From NCBI GenBank assembly GCA_963575745.1, contig CAUYUJ010015849.1, positions 202,328 through 266,327 on the forward strand: a stretch of DNA of 64,000 bases, given 5' to 3'. Position 1 is the stretch's first letter; each line of letters begins with the position of its first letter. Made by a program: the position numbers and the translations under genes. The stretch is from Prorocentrum cordatum (Eukaryota > Sar > Dinophyceae > Prorocentrales > Prorocentraceae). Of this stretch, positions 54,101 to 63,109 are shown one piece after another. Below the pieces are notes generated by a model that worked only from the letters and a program-made list of their open reading frames with translations, had not been told where the DNA came from and did not search any database.

Positions 54101-54325
54101 AAGGCCCTCCTCTTCACGCCTTGGGCGTGCGAGTGTCCCCTCTCTTGTGGCTGCGTTACTCAGTACAGCCATATGCTGAGGAACTGTGGCTGCGTTACTC
54201 GTTCGAGCGGGCGCGGCGGCTTCGGTGCGCGGAGATCCACGTGTTGGCAGCGCGCGCAGACTCCAGGAGCCGCCTGGCCCGCAAAAGGCTCGTGCTCGCG
54301 GACACGACCCTCTTCTCCGAGCTGA
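51176..54325 (+). CDS. Helitron Rep, second exon (HUH endonuclease)
   Basis: The frame matches the first exon. [20 protein letters not shown] and [15 protein letters not shown] complete the N-terminal domain. The catalytic HUH motif is [12 protein letters not shown], with histidines at 52025-52027 and 52031-52033. The two-tyrosine motif is YITKYQGK, with Tyr codons at 53258-53260 and 53270-53272. These residues nick and join DNA in rolling-circle transposition, and all appear intact. A Cys/His cluster [15 protein letters not shown] lies between them (about 52630-52675). Near 54130-54160 the sense moves one base to the helicase frame, so the last roughly 55 residues before the stop at 54325 are probably not real. 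Several GASQPA/GAPQPA hairpin-encoded peptides are inserted, for example near 51724, 52466, 53010 and 53749. Confidence 0.7.
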   Translation, partial: VARRLINLEELEYSLATDEEPYEAACQSRFSSPEIIAVFGDVIRRLRLLKGTRAAIGRKGFGTDLQILSEASAEDFMEALNIAKPGDCIGSAISRPGMPAKVKTALRTLLLSTSDVPGTEGRKTALRFDGHGNNLKFGAASFFVTPNFADTYSPLVLQLHEGPGKRSHLDIRGGAVGAVARAGGASQPAGPDLRSPAPTMPSLERMHQIVAADPRAQAKFFLLMTELHYRYIIGLERLFVGRTTLARQAVTTEDDVAASLQPCVAPGTTDVQAPFEAQGRGFTHGHGKGHSVIGPTMAWLRSAVVGGLRTAARELRTALLSTAETVQYEAANEPARQLGLPDVAPEPFTARQQRQSRMDGGEEEDGTLRDEVPLGPPVEQPHLVEERARAAAENRMPAIGAAAYRGLPLTGAFQSTFPSYRQRTSFGQLGGAPQPAMAASHASLFQTNEDGAIQEVLKPDGSPASVEEITADAEAWAVAFSHDFFCNICSNHEHDCTETCVKYVKKKLEAKESLRSNRTPSCRFWFFRIQQLCLAGRTKRVRRRGKPLVRTPFIDFSDDRNQRCRCQVKRDQPFRSSSNDVSQVTSRCNVDFQFLMCAPDESAEAAKVLQPGGAPQPAQDGLPAAAPAQLAKRRRLTKKTASMKNPESAIALRSSKQLGGRKKWLYGCGSLHPTDASVVESFQAAFQKAFSMDFYITKYQGKMMESMTPLFQSMLTGMQRLQQQERDENEEEARKVLSEGGADGEDQTLAKRGRTREDLARRARRVCIRLASMANRCFWLSTTEVAVHILTGGDCLQSHHNVRLFTRQLQWACQQCKRLLNHEGSGEETHNDQVPIQAVRIQIPDADNEEEDAAGDTSGAPQPPGDTPAGDEQGGGAECEDMHVCTTSTNTADDYAHRGPRLQTMPYYVYRMYVRRVLKPSRVKASGPRFFAFESHYVLAPRYMQEVRLTRSDVPTIDGFQCPTWAQDPEQNSLFKALLFTPWACECPLSCGCVTQYSHMLRNCGCVTRSSGRGGFGARRSTCWQRAQTPGAAWPAKGSCSRTRPSSPS

Positions 54326-56907
54326 AAGAGCCCCGGGCGAACCTCGAGGAGGGCGAGCTGGTGCTCCTCAGCCTAGCGCACTTCGCAAGGTCCCAGCTGG
54401 CGCGGCGCATGCCAGCGGAGGCGGCACGGCGCATCCTTGCCTTCAGTGACCACCACTGCCGGTGGCACGAGGAACAGTGCACCCTGGCGGAGTTCTGCGC
54501 GACCGTGGCGCGAGACGTGCTGGCGCACGTGGACCTCGCGGCGGAGGCGCGGGTTAAGCCTCGGCCAGCAACGACTGCACACCTCGAGGCGGATGAAGAC
54601 TCCGCGAGCGATGCCGAAGGGCTCAAGGGGCGAGTCCCGCTGGAGCTCGTTGACGTGGGTGGAGGCGGCGGCAGCGACGTAGAGGAGGACGTGGAGGACG
54701 CCGAGATTACCGAGATCTCCCGGTTTCCGCTGCGGGACCACGTCAGAGCAACCGAGCTGGCCCTACAGCAAGACCAACTGCAGCGCTTGGACCAGAAGGG
54801 CCGCCTCAGCTACGCCGATAAGCAGTTGAAGAATCTCGACCGAGCGTACAGCGGCATGCTGCAGCCAAGCTTTGCACTGCCAGCCAGCAGCGGCGCGCGG
54901 GAACATCAGGGCACGCGGCTGGACGAGACCTTTTCTGACATGCTCGCCCTACAGCGGCAAAGCATTGCGCTCCAAAAGAAGCAAGCGAGCCCGGATGGAG
55001 AGATCTTGCCCGATGCTGCGGACGACTGGCTCCCCAGCGGTGCTCCTCAGCCTGCTGCCGAGGACGCCCAACCAGAACTCGTTCCGCAGCTCTTGGCCAT
55101 GCAGGGCCCGGCGGCTGTTGCGTGGAAGCTCGTCACTGATGCCCACTGCACGGAGGAGCAGATTGACGCGGTGGCGTTGTTTGCGTTGTCTCTGCAGAAA
55201 CGTTTTGACGGCAGACCAGACAAGACAACGCATCTCCTCCCCGTGGCGTCCGCGACAGGCAACCACAGAGCGATCTGGCTCGGTGGAGGCGGTGTCGGCA
55301 AGACGCGCACCCTCTCCAAAGTGGTGGAGCCGATGGCCATCACTTACTTCGGCGAGCAGGGGTACCTCGGCAAAGCGCAGTCCAACCACGCCGCACACAA
55401 CCTCGGCCCGCGCGGCAGGACCATGCATTCCTCCAATGGCCTGCTCATGTCGGATTCCATGCAGACAGCCAGGCTGCGCTTGACGCCACAGACGCAGAAA
55501 AAGCTGGATCGCCTCACAGGCACACTCGGCGTCGACGTGATCGATGAGCTGGGTGCTGTGCCGGGGCCTTTGCTGCATGCAGATGCACTGCGCACGACCT
55601 ACGGCAGGGCGTTGCGCTACAACCTGGACCCCGCGAAGTACATGCGCCCGCAGGAGACGTGGGGACGCATGCCTGTGAAGATCTTGTGCGGAGACTTCTA
55701 CCAGTTGCCGCCAGTCCCCGCCACCGCTTCCCTGCTGGCGCCTCACGCGGGCCAATCCTACGAACACCAACAGGGTAGGAAGTTGCTCGCCGACATCGAG
55801 TACGTCATCGATTTCGTGCAGATGCAGCGCTTTACAGACCCGTTGCAACTCGAGGTTCTCCACGCCATGAGAACTCCAGGCGGAAAAAAGATCTCTGACG
55901 AGAGCTGGCAGGCGATCGTCAAAACAGAGGTCGTTAGCTCTAGCGGTGCTGCTCAGCCTGCTGCCAGCAGCAGCGAAGCCGCTCAGCCACCTCAGTGGGA
56001 CCCTCGGTTGCGTGCAGCACGAGGCTGGTACGAGTCGGCCTATGAGTGGCGCATCGTCTCTTACGCCATGCATGCACAGGCCAAGCTTGATGCGCACGAT
56101 GCTGGCCAGCTGCTCTTTTACGTCCCAGCAATCGACAGACCAGCTGCGCGCCTCGCGAAGCCTGATTTCGACGAGATGCGCGCGGAGCCCAACATCGGCG
56201 CTACCGCAAAAATGCCGGGGCTGCTGCCGCTCTTCGTTGGCATGGAGGTCATCCTGACAGAATCCGTCTTGCCGCCGAAGTATGTCCGTGGCGCGCCAGG
56301 CAAAGTGGTAGGCATAGAGCTGCACGTTCTGGAGCCTCCGGTGGAGGGCCGCCCGTCCATTGTCTCGGACGGTGTGGTCGTACTCTACTACATGCCAAAG
56401 GCCGTCTATGTCAAGATCGATGACAGCGATGAACTTTTCTTGAAGGCCGCGCCGGTGACAGCTGGCAGTGCTTCTCAGCCTGCCGGCCCCGACCTGCGCG
56501 GAGTGCTCGCGATCACCCCGCAGGCGCGCCCCTGGAAGTTCAAAGCGAAGACAGGTGGCCCGGCCATCGCGGTGTCCAGGACGCAGTTGACCGTGCTGCC
56601 CAAAAAGCAGGGGACTCTGCATGGCGTCCAGGGCAAGACGACGGACCCAGGCTTCATCGTGCACTGGACGTTTCCGCCAGGACTCAAGAAGGAGTCCATT
56701 TGGCTTGCCTACTACGTCAGCCTGTCGCGCCCCAGAAGCTTCAACCAACTCTTGAGCCACGGCTTGCCTGACCGGAGCATCATCGAATCCGGCCCCCCGG
56801 AACAGATCGCCAAGGCCTTCGCCGAGCTCTTCACGGACAAGATTGCCGCGACGAAGATCGCTTGCGCGAAGGCCCGACAGCAACTGGGATGGCCTGCGCG
56901 AGCTTGA
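54058..56907 (+). CDS. PIF1-type helicase domain of the Helitron RepHel
   Basis: The frame is open from 54058 but probably real from about 54150. [28 protein letters not shown] and GELVLLSLAHFARS are linker sequence. The helicase then shows motif I GGGGVGKT (55285-55305), motif II VIDELG (55536-55553), motif III GDFYQLPPV (55690-55716), a conserved QMQRFTDPLQLEVLHAMRTP (about 55818-55877), motif V GTLHGVQGKT (about 56611-56640) and motif VI YYVSLSRPRSFNQLL (about 56710-56755). All expected catalytic residues are present. It unwinds DNA 5' to 3' during rolling-circle transposition. It stops at 56907. Hairpins encode GAPQPA, GAAQPA and SASQPA at about 55038, 55945 and 56467. Confidence 0.8.
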   Translation: MPDMGTGPRAELALQGPPLHALGVRVSPLLWLRYSVQPYAEELWLRYSFERARRLRCAEIHVLAARADSRSRLARKRLVLADTTLFSELKEPRANLEEGELVLLSLAHFARSQLARRMPAEAARRILAFSDHHCRWHEEQCTLAEFCATVARDVLAHVDLAAEARVKPRPATTAHLEADEDSASDAEGLKGRVPLELVDVGGGGGSDVEEDVEDAEITEISRFPLRDHVRATELALQQDQLQRLDQKGRLSYADKQLKNLDRAYSGMLQPSFALPASSGAREHQGTRLDETFSDMLALQRQSIALQKKQASPDGEILPDAADDWLPSGAPQPAAEDAQPELVPQLLAMQGPAAVAWKLVTDAHCTEEQIDAVALFALSLQKRFDGRPDKTTHLLPVASATGNHRAIWLGGGGVGKTRTLSKVVEPMAITYFGEQGYLGKAQSNHAAHNLGPRGRTMHSSNGLLMSDSMQTARLRLTPQTQKKLDRLTGTLGVDVIDELGAVPGPLLHADALRTTYGRALRYNLDPAKYMRPQETWGRMPVKILCGDFYQLPPVPATASLLAPHAGQSYEHQQGRKLLADIEYVIDFVQMQRFTDPLQLEVLHAMRTPGGKKISDESWQAIVKTEVVSSSGAAQPAASSSEAAQPPQWDPRLRAARGWYESAYEWRIVSYAMHAQAKLDAHDAGQLLFYVPAIDRPAARLAKPDFDEMRAEPNIGATAKMPGLLPLFVGMEVILTESVLPPKYVRGAPGKVVGIELHVLEPPVEGRPSIVSDGVVVLYYMPKAVYVKIDDSDELFLKAAPVTAGSASQPAGPDLRGVLAITPQARPWKFKAKTGGPAIAVSRTQLTVLPKKQGTLHGVQGKTTDPGFIVHWTFPPGLKKESIWLAYYVSLSRPRSFNQLLSHGLPDRSIIESGPPEQIAKAFAELFTDKIAATKIACAKARQQLGWPARA
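54147..54202. repeat. 39-bp tandem duplication at the Rep/helicase frame change
   Basis: TGTGGCTGCGTTACTC occurs twice, 39 bp apart (54147 and 54186). The duplication adds 13 codons (LWLRYS twice) without itself changing frame. The one-base slip between Rep and helicase frames lies just before it. Confidence 0.75.
56461..56487 (+). repeat. Hairpin A example inside the helicase gene
   Basis: GCTGGCAG (56461-56468) pairs with CTGCCGGC (56480-56487) over 8 bp. The usual G-T wobble of the core is A-T here because the 5' base changed. It encodes SASQPA in frame. Confidence 0.8.
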
Positions 56908-57434
56908 GGAGCCATGAGATGCAGGTTGCGTTGTGGCGGTGCTGTTCAGTCTGTCCGTCTGCATTCGCGTGGTGCTTCTCAGCCTGCATGCGCGTGGTGC
57001 TTCTCAGCCTGCGCTCGTGTGCAGCTGTGCGCGGTGAGCCTGCACGTGTCGCGGAATGCTTTTCAGCCTGCGCGTGTCTGCAATGCTTTTCAGCCTGCAC
57101 GCTTTGCAGCTTCTCCGCTTCGCACGCCGCTCCTCAGCGCGGTCCTCTGAAAAAAGGACAGTCATCATCTCATCGTCGCACTCATCATCGCACTCATCAT
57201 CATCATTCATTGCCAGCGTTGATAGCAGTGTCTCCTTTTTACACGACTGCCACCATTCATAGCAGTGTCTCGTTTTGACACATTTCCAGCGTTGATAGCA
57301 GTGTCTCCTTTTTACAGGACTCTGAACTACAACTACTACTTCACTGTTACCACTGTTTCATCTTTCCTGCTCTTATTGCTAATACTACTGCGAGTGTTAC
57401 TGCTGCTGCATGCCTCCAGCTATGCTACTACATA
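56908..57434. other. 3' non-coding region of the element
   Basis: A cluster of hairpin A copies (56935-57085), (ATC)n runs (57180-57205), three partial left halves of palindrome B (57214, 57256, 57288) and a CTACTACTTCACTGTTACC-like stretch shared with 40835-40860. The right inverted repeat follows. Confidence 0.6.
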
Positions 57435-57464
57435 TCGATGTTAGGTTGCTTTGCCGGGATAATT
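57435..57464. repeat. Right inverted repeat and terminus of the element
   Basis: TCGATGTTAGGT is the reverse complement of the first 12 bp of the element. It is followed by TGCTTTGCCGGGATAATT up to the host sequence. I see no clear 3' terminal hairpin of the kind canonical Helitrons have, which favours the Helentron-type reading. Confidence 0.7.
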
Positions 57465-58595
57465 TTGGACACGTTGCATTAAGGCGTTCGCCGAAAAACG
57501 CTGCCGCTCAGCACGTCACCTCCGGACGTGGATTCCTCTCGCTTCGCGGGGTGCACGTCCGGAGCACGTACAGTCACGTCGTCGCGGAGCCTCTTGGGAG
57601 CCTCTCGGGGGCCTCCTTTGGGGCCTCTACCCCCTCCCTCCTTTCCATACTCCCTCCCCATATTTCCTTCCAGCGCCGGCTCTAATCATGGGCGCCGCTG
57701 CGACCAACTTCCACCTGGCTGGCGCTGCGCCGCAGTTCGCCCAGGTTGGAAAAATGGCATTGCACTCCAGTCGCTGTATGGCCTTTGGGGGGCTTCTTTG
57801 GAGCCTTTGGGAGGCTTCTTGAAGACCTCTTGGAGGCCTCTTGGGGGCTTTTTGGGAGCCCTTGGGGGCCTCTTGGGGGCCTCTTGGGGCCTCTTGGGGG
57901 CGTCTTTGGCCGTATTGGGGCGCTTTTGCGCCGTTTCGCCCCTTCGGAGGCCGTCTTGGGGGCCTCTCGCGGCCGCCTTGGGGCCGTCTTGGGGTCCTCT
58001 TGGGCCGTCATAGGGGCCTCTTGGACCGTCTTGGGGGCCTCTTTGGGCCGTCTTGGGGTTCTGTTGGGCCGTATTGGGGCCCTCTTGGGGGCTTCTTGGG
58101 TTGTTCTGGAGCGATTCGGGAAGCTGCTTGGGCCGCCAAGGCGAGAACGCTAAAAGATTACCAAACCATAGGGGAATCGATGATTTTGGCCTCTGGAGGC
58201 GCAATTGTGGGTGCTCTTGGGGCCCTCTTGGGCTGTCATTGGGGCTTTTGGGCCCTCTTGGGGCCATCTTGGACCGTCTCGGGGCCGTCTTGGCCCGCAC
58301 AGAGCCTATCTTGAGCCGTCTTGGCGCCCTCTTGGCCCTCCAAGAGGCCCAAGAGGTCGAAATCATTGATGTTCTATAGGTTTTGGTATGTTCTTGAGCC
58401 CCAGGAGGGGGGGGGGGGGCACTTTGGTCCGTTCCTGTGGCGCAGCTCCCAGGGGGGGGGTTAGGGGGGGAGACATAATAATGTAACACAACACAACATG
58501 CGTCAATTATGCAATCATTGGATATTTTGGACACGTTGCATTAAGGCGTTCGCCGAAAAACGCTGCCGCTCAGCACGTCACCTCCGGACGTGGAT
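57465..58595 (+). mobile_element. End of unit 3 and complete unit 4 of the 1.06-kb array
   Basis: 57465-57533 completes unit 3, and unit 4 is 57534-58595 (1,062 bp). The 72-bp segment ATTTTGGACACG...GGACGTGGAT is identical at 57462-57533 and 58524-58595, marking successive unit ends. The CTCTTGGG/CGTCTTGGGGCC array is at 57580-57660 and 57790-58340. Confidence 0.75.
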
Positions 58596-59050
58596 ATGCT
58601 GTAAAACGCCACTCCGCTGACCCCCCCAAGCAGCCCTCGAAAGTAGCGACAGATTCACAGTTCGCAGCCTCCCCCCAGGAATAGCGAGGTCTATGCTGAA
58701 TATACGGTAAAACGTCGCACTGCTGGACACCCCTGCAGCGCTTCAAAGTGGCAACAATTTCGCATTTGGCAGCCTCGAACACGGCGACGTATGATTTCAT
58801 ATGCGGCAGAACGTCACTCCGCAAGACCCTGCCAGCAGCCCTCGAAAGTGGCGACAGTTTCGCAGTTCGCAGCCTCATCCCAGGGATGGCGATGTCCAAT
58901 CTGAATTTGCGGTAAGACGCCACACCGCTGGACACCCCAGCTGCCCTCGAACGTGGCGACAATTAGGCAATTCGCAGCCCCCCTGGGAATGGCGAGGTCT
59001 AATCTGGATCTGTGAAAGGACGTCACTCCGCTGGCCCCCCTACTAGTAGC
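58596..59050. repeat. 105-bp satellite, right part
   Basis: Units step at 58630, 58735, 58834, 58940 and about 59046. The first resumes mid-unit (ATGCTGTAAAACGCC), completing the unit broken at 31453. Confidence 0.85.
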
Positions 59051-59590
59051 AGCCGTCGAAATTGATGTATGTTCCTCTCCAGCCCTCCCATGGATGAAGC
59101 GTTGGGCGCAAGTTGAGAACGTCGCTGCCCTCCACCCCCTTTTATGATGAGGCGTTCGACAATTTATGAGACCGTCACGATTCCGCCCGATTCTCCCCTG
59201 GACGAAGCGCTGTACGAAGGATACGAATATTTCGCGCTAGAACCCGAACGGTAAGTCGACGAACGAAATATTACACCACCTGGCGTGGACAAAAACACGC
59301 ATCGCTGTTGTATCTGGCGTTCGGCCCCCCCCCCCCCCGATCTTAACAATGGGTTCGGCCCGGGCGAGTCGGAACAGCTCGGTGGCGCAATGTTCCGCCG
59401 GCTGCCCGTCGCAGAGGCCCGCGAGCTCTTCGCCACGCGCCCAACAATAAGACCGGAGGGAAAGAGGGGTGCAACGCAGCATAGGCGCCGGTGCGCGGCA
59501 AGAGATCTGCAACATCTCGACGATGGACGGCGCGGTGCGCGGTGAAGGGCGATTCGACGCTTTGGCCATTCGATGCTTTGCAATGCTACG
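59050..59590. other. No clear feature; C homopolymer
   Basis: A C run lies at about 59326-59338. Minus-strand frames continue from the helicase fragment but show no motif. Confidence 0.4.
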
Positions 59591-60800
59591 GGAAGCTGAC
59601 CCAGGGAATGCGATGCAACGCTATGCAGCGCTTTGCGGCGCTGCGCAATTTTCAAAACGGACAAGCCTTTTGGGAGCACGCTGGCGCATAGGACGGCGAG
59701 CGTGGCCAGTGGCCAGGTCTTGCCAGGCCCGGGAATGCCTTGGACGGTCGCCCAGAAGGGTGCAGCACGGCGCGTGACGGCGGCTGTCTGGTCGGCGTCC
59801 AATGTGCCAGGGGCGGCGACTTCCTGGATCCTTGCCGCGGGTGGGAAGGCGGGCGAAGCCTGCGGACCGTCGCCCCTGGGATGTGCCGCCGGTCGGGAGC
59901 GCGGTCGACGGGCAGGGCCGCGGGCGCGTCTGCTCTGGGCTCGGACACAGGCGCCGCGATGCTGGGCAGAAGCCGCATGGCGGCGGGCGAGGCAGATGCT
60001 GAAGCGTGTGGTGGCACGGCGGCGCCGCGGGGCGCGGAGACGCCCAGATCGGCAGCTGCCAAAGAAGGGCCGAGATCGGCGGAAAAGCACTGCCACAAGT
60101 CGTGTCAGTAAACGGCCGATATGATGTGGAGCCAGTCGGCGACGGGAGGCGTGGAGAGGGCGATGAGTACGGGAACAAGCGAGACCGTCGCGCCCCACGT
60201 GCGGCGATCGTCACGGGTAGGTGTCGAAGACACTGCGGCGCTGCAACACGTGCGGAGATCTGACGATTCGTGACCTTGCGGCGCTGCAACATGTCCTGCG
60301 GGAGGTCGACCCGGATGGGGGCGGCGGATGTGACGGGGCCCTTGTGGTGGTTCTGGCCAATGAAGGGGCAAACGTCGTGGCCCCATTGGAACAGGATCCG
60401 CTGTGAATTCCTCGTGATGTCCTCGGGGCCGCGGGGGTAGACGACCTTGGCCCGGTTGATGTAGTCGTCGAGGGGGGAGGTGAAGGACATGGTGACACAG
60501 AGCAGGCCGGATGACATTGCGTCAGTGAGCCTGCGCGATTCGGGGGGGCGCCCATCGGGTAGGAAGAATTCCCAGAGCTACCAGTAGCACGTGAGGGCAG
60601 TCAGTGGCTTGGACACGGTGGAGTCCTCAGTGACCCACCTTGGCGCCTCGGGGTTGACCTGGGTCAGCAGCGTGGCGTCGAAATCGACGTCCGGCCGTAG
60701 GCTGAAAACCTGTCGCGTGCTGTCGTCGAGTGCCGGGAGGGCGTCCCCCAATGCGCTGGCCTCGAACGTCTGCAGCAGGGAGTGAGCGTACTTGGTCATG
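59590..60800 (-). pseudogene. Second UPF1-like helicase fragment, broken
   Basis: On the minus strand one frame reads LDADQTAAVTRRAAPFWATV then GIPGPGKTWPLATLAVL (about 59800-59690), a Q motif and Walker A with Ile and Pro at usually invariant positions. Upstream, in other frames, protein-like segments read LDDYINRAKVVYPRGPEDIT with RILFQWGHDVCPFIGQNHHK (60517-60330) and LLQTFEASALGDALPALDD with DATLLTQVNPEAPRWV (60799-60600). No motifs II-VI follow. It is a different paralogue from the 24-30 kb copy, since both contain motif I. Confidence 0.5.
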
Positions 60801-61440
60801 AGGGCGTGTCAATACGGCGGGAATGCAACCGCGCCAGGGATGTGACCCACGATGAGGTTGCCCTGGCCGGCCAGGAGCGGGAATCGGTCCATGGGGTGGC
60901 GCAGGCACGTCTTGTGATAGGCCTGGGCCAGGCGGTCCTGGGGGAGGGGTTGTGGGAGGCCGGCACCTGCTGGGGCGCGGCCGCCCGCCAAGGCCAACCC
61001 GGCGTCGTTGAGTGGACGCGGGCGTCGGCGGGACGTAGTCGGAGTTGAGCTGAGGACGTCGGCCGCCTCTGCGTCACACACACACACACACACTCACGCA
61101 CACGCACACACACACACATACAGTTGCTGTTGCGCGGTCGCGGCCTCGCGCGCGGCGACGAGGCGGAACAAGTCGAGCAGTCGGAGCGAGCGAGCGCGCG
61201 CGGCCGGGCCCTCAGACGCGGAATCACTTTGGATCGACCGCGCGTACTACCTGGGCAGGATGGGGGTTGAGGGAAGTGAGACAACGTCCGCGGACACAAG
61301 CGGTGGTACACGACAGCGACACCGACGTGTAGGAGGCTAACTAGGCTAGCACCCGAGAAGGGCGGCGGGTACACAAGAGATGGGCAACGAGGTACCCGCG
61401 CCAACCCAAGGAGAGAAGCAGGTAGGATAACGACATCAAA
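60800..61440. other. CA microsatellite, otherwise no feature
   Basis: A (CA)n run lies at 61075-61122. A minus-strand segment near 60920-60815 (MDRFPLLAGQGNLIVGHIPG) may belong to the helicase fragment. Confidence 0.4.
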
Positions 61441-61441
61441 C

Positions 61442-61645
61442 CAGCACACACACACACACCAACGCATACACACTCACGCACACACACACACACACACATA
61501 CGCACACATACGCACACACATAGAAGCACACGCATGCAAACACACACACACGCACGCACGCACGCACGCACGCAAACACACACACACACACATACACACA
61601 CACACACACGCGCGCACGCACGCACGCACGCACACACTACACACA
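61442..61645. repeat. CA/CACG microsatellite
   Basis: About 200 bp of CA units with CGCA variants. Confidence 0.95.
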
Positions 61646-61839
61646 CCAACCACAATCGATTCACCCGCATGCGCCATGCTTCTACATGCCACATGCACCC
61701 ACCATGCTGCCACCCCCTATTTGGGACAACTATTTGAGGAGGGGGCGATATTCCCGCGCCAAGAGGAGGTCGAGGCAACACCTCTCCCGAGGCACTTTCC
61801 CACTTTCAGCTCGCACGACACAGAACTAAATCAGTTCGA

Positions 61840-62550
61840 CTCTGGGGAGCGGTGGAGATTCGAAGCACGAAGGGTTCGAGCCCCAGGAGAAGGGCAATAT
61901 GTAGGAACACATACAGAGCACTAAGGGTATAAACACCAGTCGAGGGGAAATCTATAGGAACATACGAAAACACAAAGGACTCGAGCACCAGTCGAGAGCA
62001 ATCTATCGGAGCGTACGTAAAACACAACCCGGCGCGACCCCACATGGGCGCATCGCTGGGCATTGCTATGCATAGGTATTGCTTTTATTGGCATTGCTTG
62101 GCGTTGCTTGGCATTGCTCGGCAATGCTTGGCATGGGTTGGCATGGGTTGGCATGCGTTGGCATTGCTTGGCATTGCTCGGGGCAACCGGGGGCGGTGAA
62201 GCCGAGGAATCCGGGGAACTCGAGGAACCCGGGAAACCCGAGGAACCTCGAGCAACAGGCAGCGTAACAATAGGAGGCACCGAAGGCGGGAAACCCACAC
62301 TGTGGAACCCGAGGAACCTCTGGGAAATGGGCAGCGTAACAATAGGAGGCACTGGGGGCGGGGAACCCGAGGAACCCGAGAAACCCGAGGAACCTCCGAG
62401 CAACGGGCAAAGTACCATTAGCAGGCACCAACCTGTAACCAAGTAAGAACATCTTAGGCAAGCCTAATTGGGGAAAGAGGGTCGAGCCCCAGGAAAGGGG
62501 CAAACTAAAGGAACATACGTAAACGCACAATAATGATTCGAGCCCGAGGA
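61840..62550. repeat. Degenerate short tandem repeats
   Basis: A roughly 60-65-bp degenerate unit with GAGCCCCAGGAGA and TATAGGAACATACG recurs at 61880-62030 and once at 62475-62525. Between lie a TTGGCATTGC tract (62070-62180) and a GAACCCGAGGAACC tract (62200-62400). Confidence 0.65.
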
Positions 62551-63010
62551 GAGAGGCGGCGAAGCCGACGGGGGGCCGAAAAGCCCCCCCCCGAACACAG
62601 AGGGCGTTGTTGTTGGGCGGCCGTTTTGGGCAGTAACCCGAAGCGCTTGAGCGTGAGCCTCAATTCCAAAGCAAATGAAGCCAGCGCCGAGGCGAGAGCG
62701 CCAGGGCGGAAATTATGGGCAAAACAATAATAACTATTAGCGATTATTGCCCCATGGCAACAGCAATCATTTGAAGACTGTTCGCTTTTGTCTGCTCGCG
62801 TGCCGTTCAAAACATAGATCACAAACTCTCGAAACCCGCCCTCTACGTCTTCGATCGTACCCCCCTTGAGGGTGTAGATTCTAGATTCCCCACCTGCCAC
62901 GTGCAAATGGCGCAACCACTAAAAGCAGGAAACAGAAGGGAGGAGGGCAGAGACAAGGGGGAGGGAGAAGGATGGAGCACGCGAGAGATTTGCAGGAGGA
63001 GGGTTGGGAG
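62550..63010. other. No feature recognised
   Basis: Mixed-composition sequence. No gene, RNA or repeat supported. Confidence 0.4.
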
Positions 63011-63029
63011 TAGGAGAGCAAGCGGCATA

Positions 63030-63105
63030 ACCAGACGGGCGGGTCGGGCGGGCGGACCATAACGGGCAGGTCGGGCGGGCCCAGACGGCCAGGTAGAGCG
63101 GACGG
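63030..63105. repeat. Short GGGCGGGTCGGG remnant
   Basis: ACGGGCGGGTCGGGCGGGCGGACC and two diverged relatives match the array at 1640-2360, at the opposite end of the window. Confidence 0.7.
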
Positions 63106-63109
63106 GTCG

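Larger units (their letters stand above)
35365..57105 (+). repeat. Hairpin family A: 45-50 dispersed hairpins with conserved core GGTGCTTCTCAGCCTGC
   Basis: All copies are on the plus strand and I saw none outside the element. Copies lie near 35372, 35399, 35736, 36243, 36575, 36900, 37535, 37610, 37686, 37755, 38315, 38988, 39655-39765 (four), 40246, 40302, 40333, 40390, 40420, 41388, 42207, 42535, 42985, 43457, 44938, 45428, 45540, 45703, 46190, 46463, 47511, 48308, 48339, 49221, 51719, 52461, 53006, 53744, 55034, 55940, 56461, 56968 and 56992, with decayed copies between and at 57055-57085. The inner stem pairs GG with CT/CC around an 11-nt loop (TGCTTCTCAGC). Outer arms differ between copies yet remain complementary at many sites. 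In genes the copies keep the frame. Confidence 0.85.
34689..57464 (+). mobile_element. 22.8-kb Helentron/Helitron2-like rolling-circle transposon
   Basis: Left end: GGATATT then ACCTAACATCGA (34689-34700). Right end: TCGATGTTAGGT (57435-57446) then TGCTTTGCCGGGATAATT and the host sequence TTGGACACG. The two 12-mers are exact reverse complements, one terminal and one about 18 bp inside. The undisturbed site is present at the unit 4 junction (GGATATTTTGGACACG, about 58520-58535), so the insertion lies in a T run with either no target duplication or a 2-3-bp one. Insertion between T and T, asymmetric inverted repeats, a Rep/helicase, an endonuclease-like ORF and an RPA-like ORF are features reported for Helentron-type elements. 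All genes are on the plus strand. Confidence 0.8.

Noticed and set aside
35365-57105. GASQPA as a conserved peptide motif or linker domain
   Set aside because: The same DNA occurs in non-coding regions and in another frame, so the peptide is a by-product.
33675-58595. LTR retrotransposon reading: near-identical 1-kb direct repeats flanking 22.8 kb of genes
   Set aside because: The flanking repeats are two members of a four-unit tandem array, the gene block interrupts one unit internally, the genes are Helitron-type and there is no reverse transcriptase or integrase.
61875-61890. tRNA T-arm-like string GGGTTCGAGCCCC
   Set aside because: No acceptor, D or anticodon stems fit around it, and the string recurs as part of a degenerate tandem repeat.
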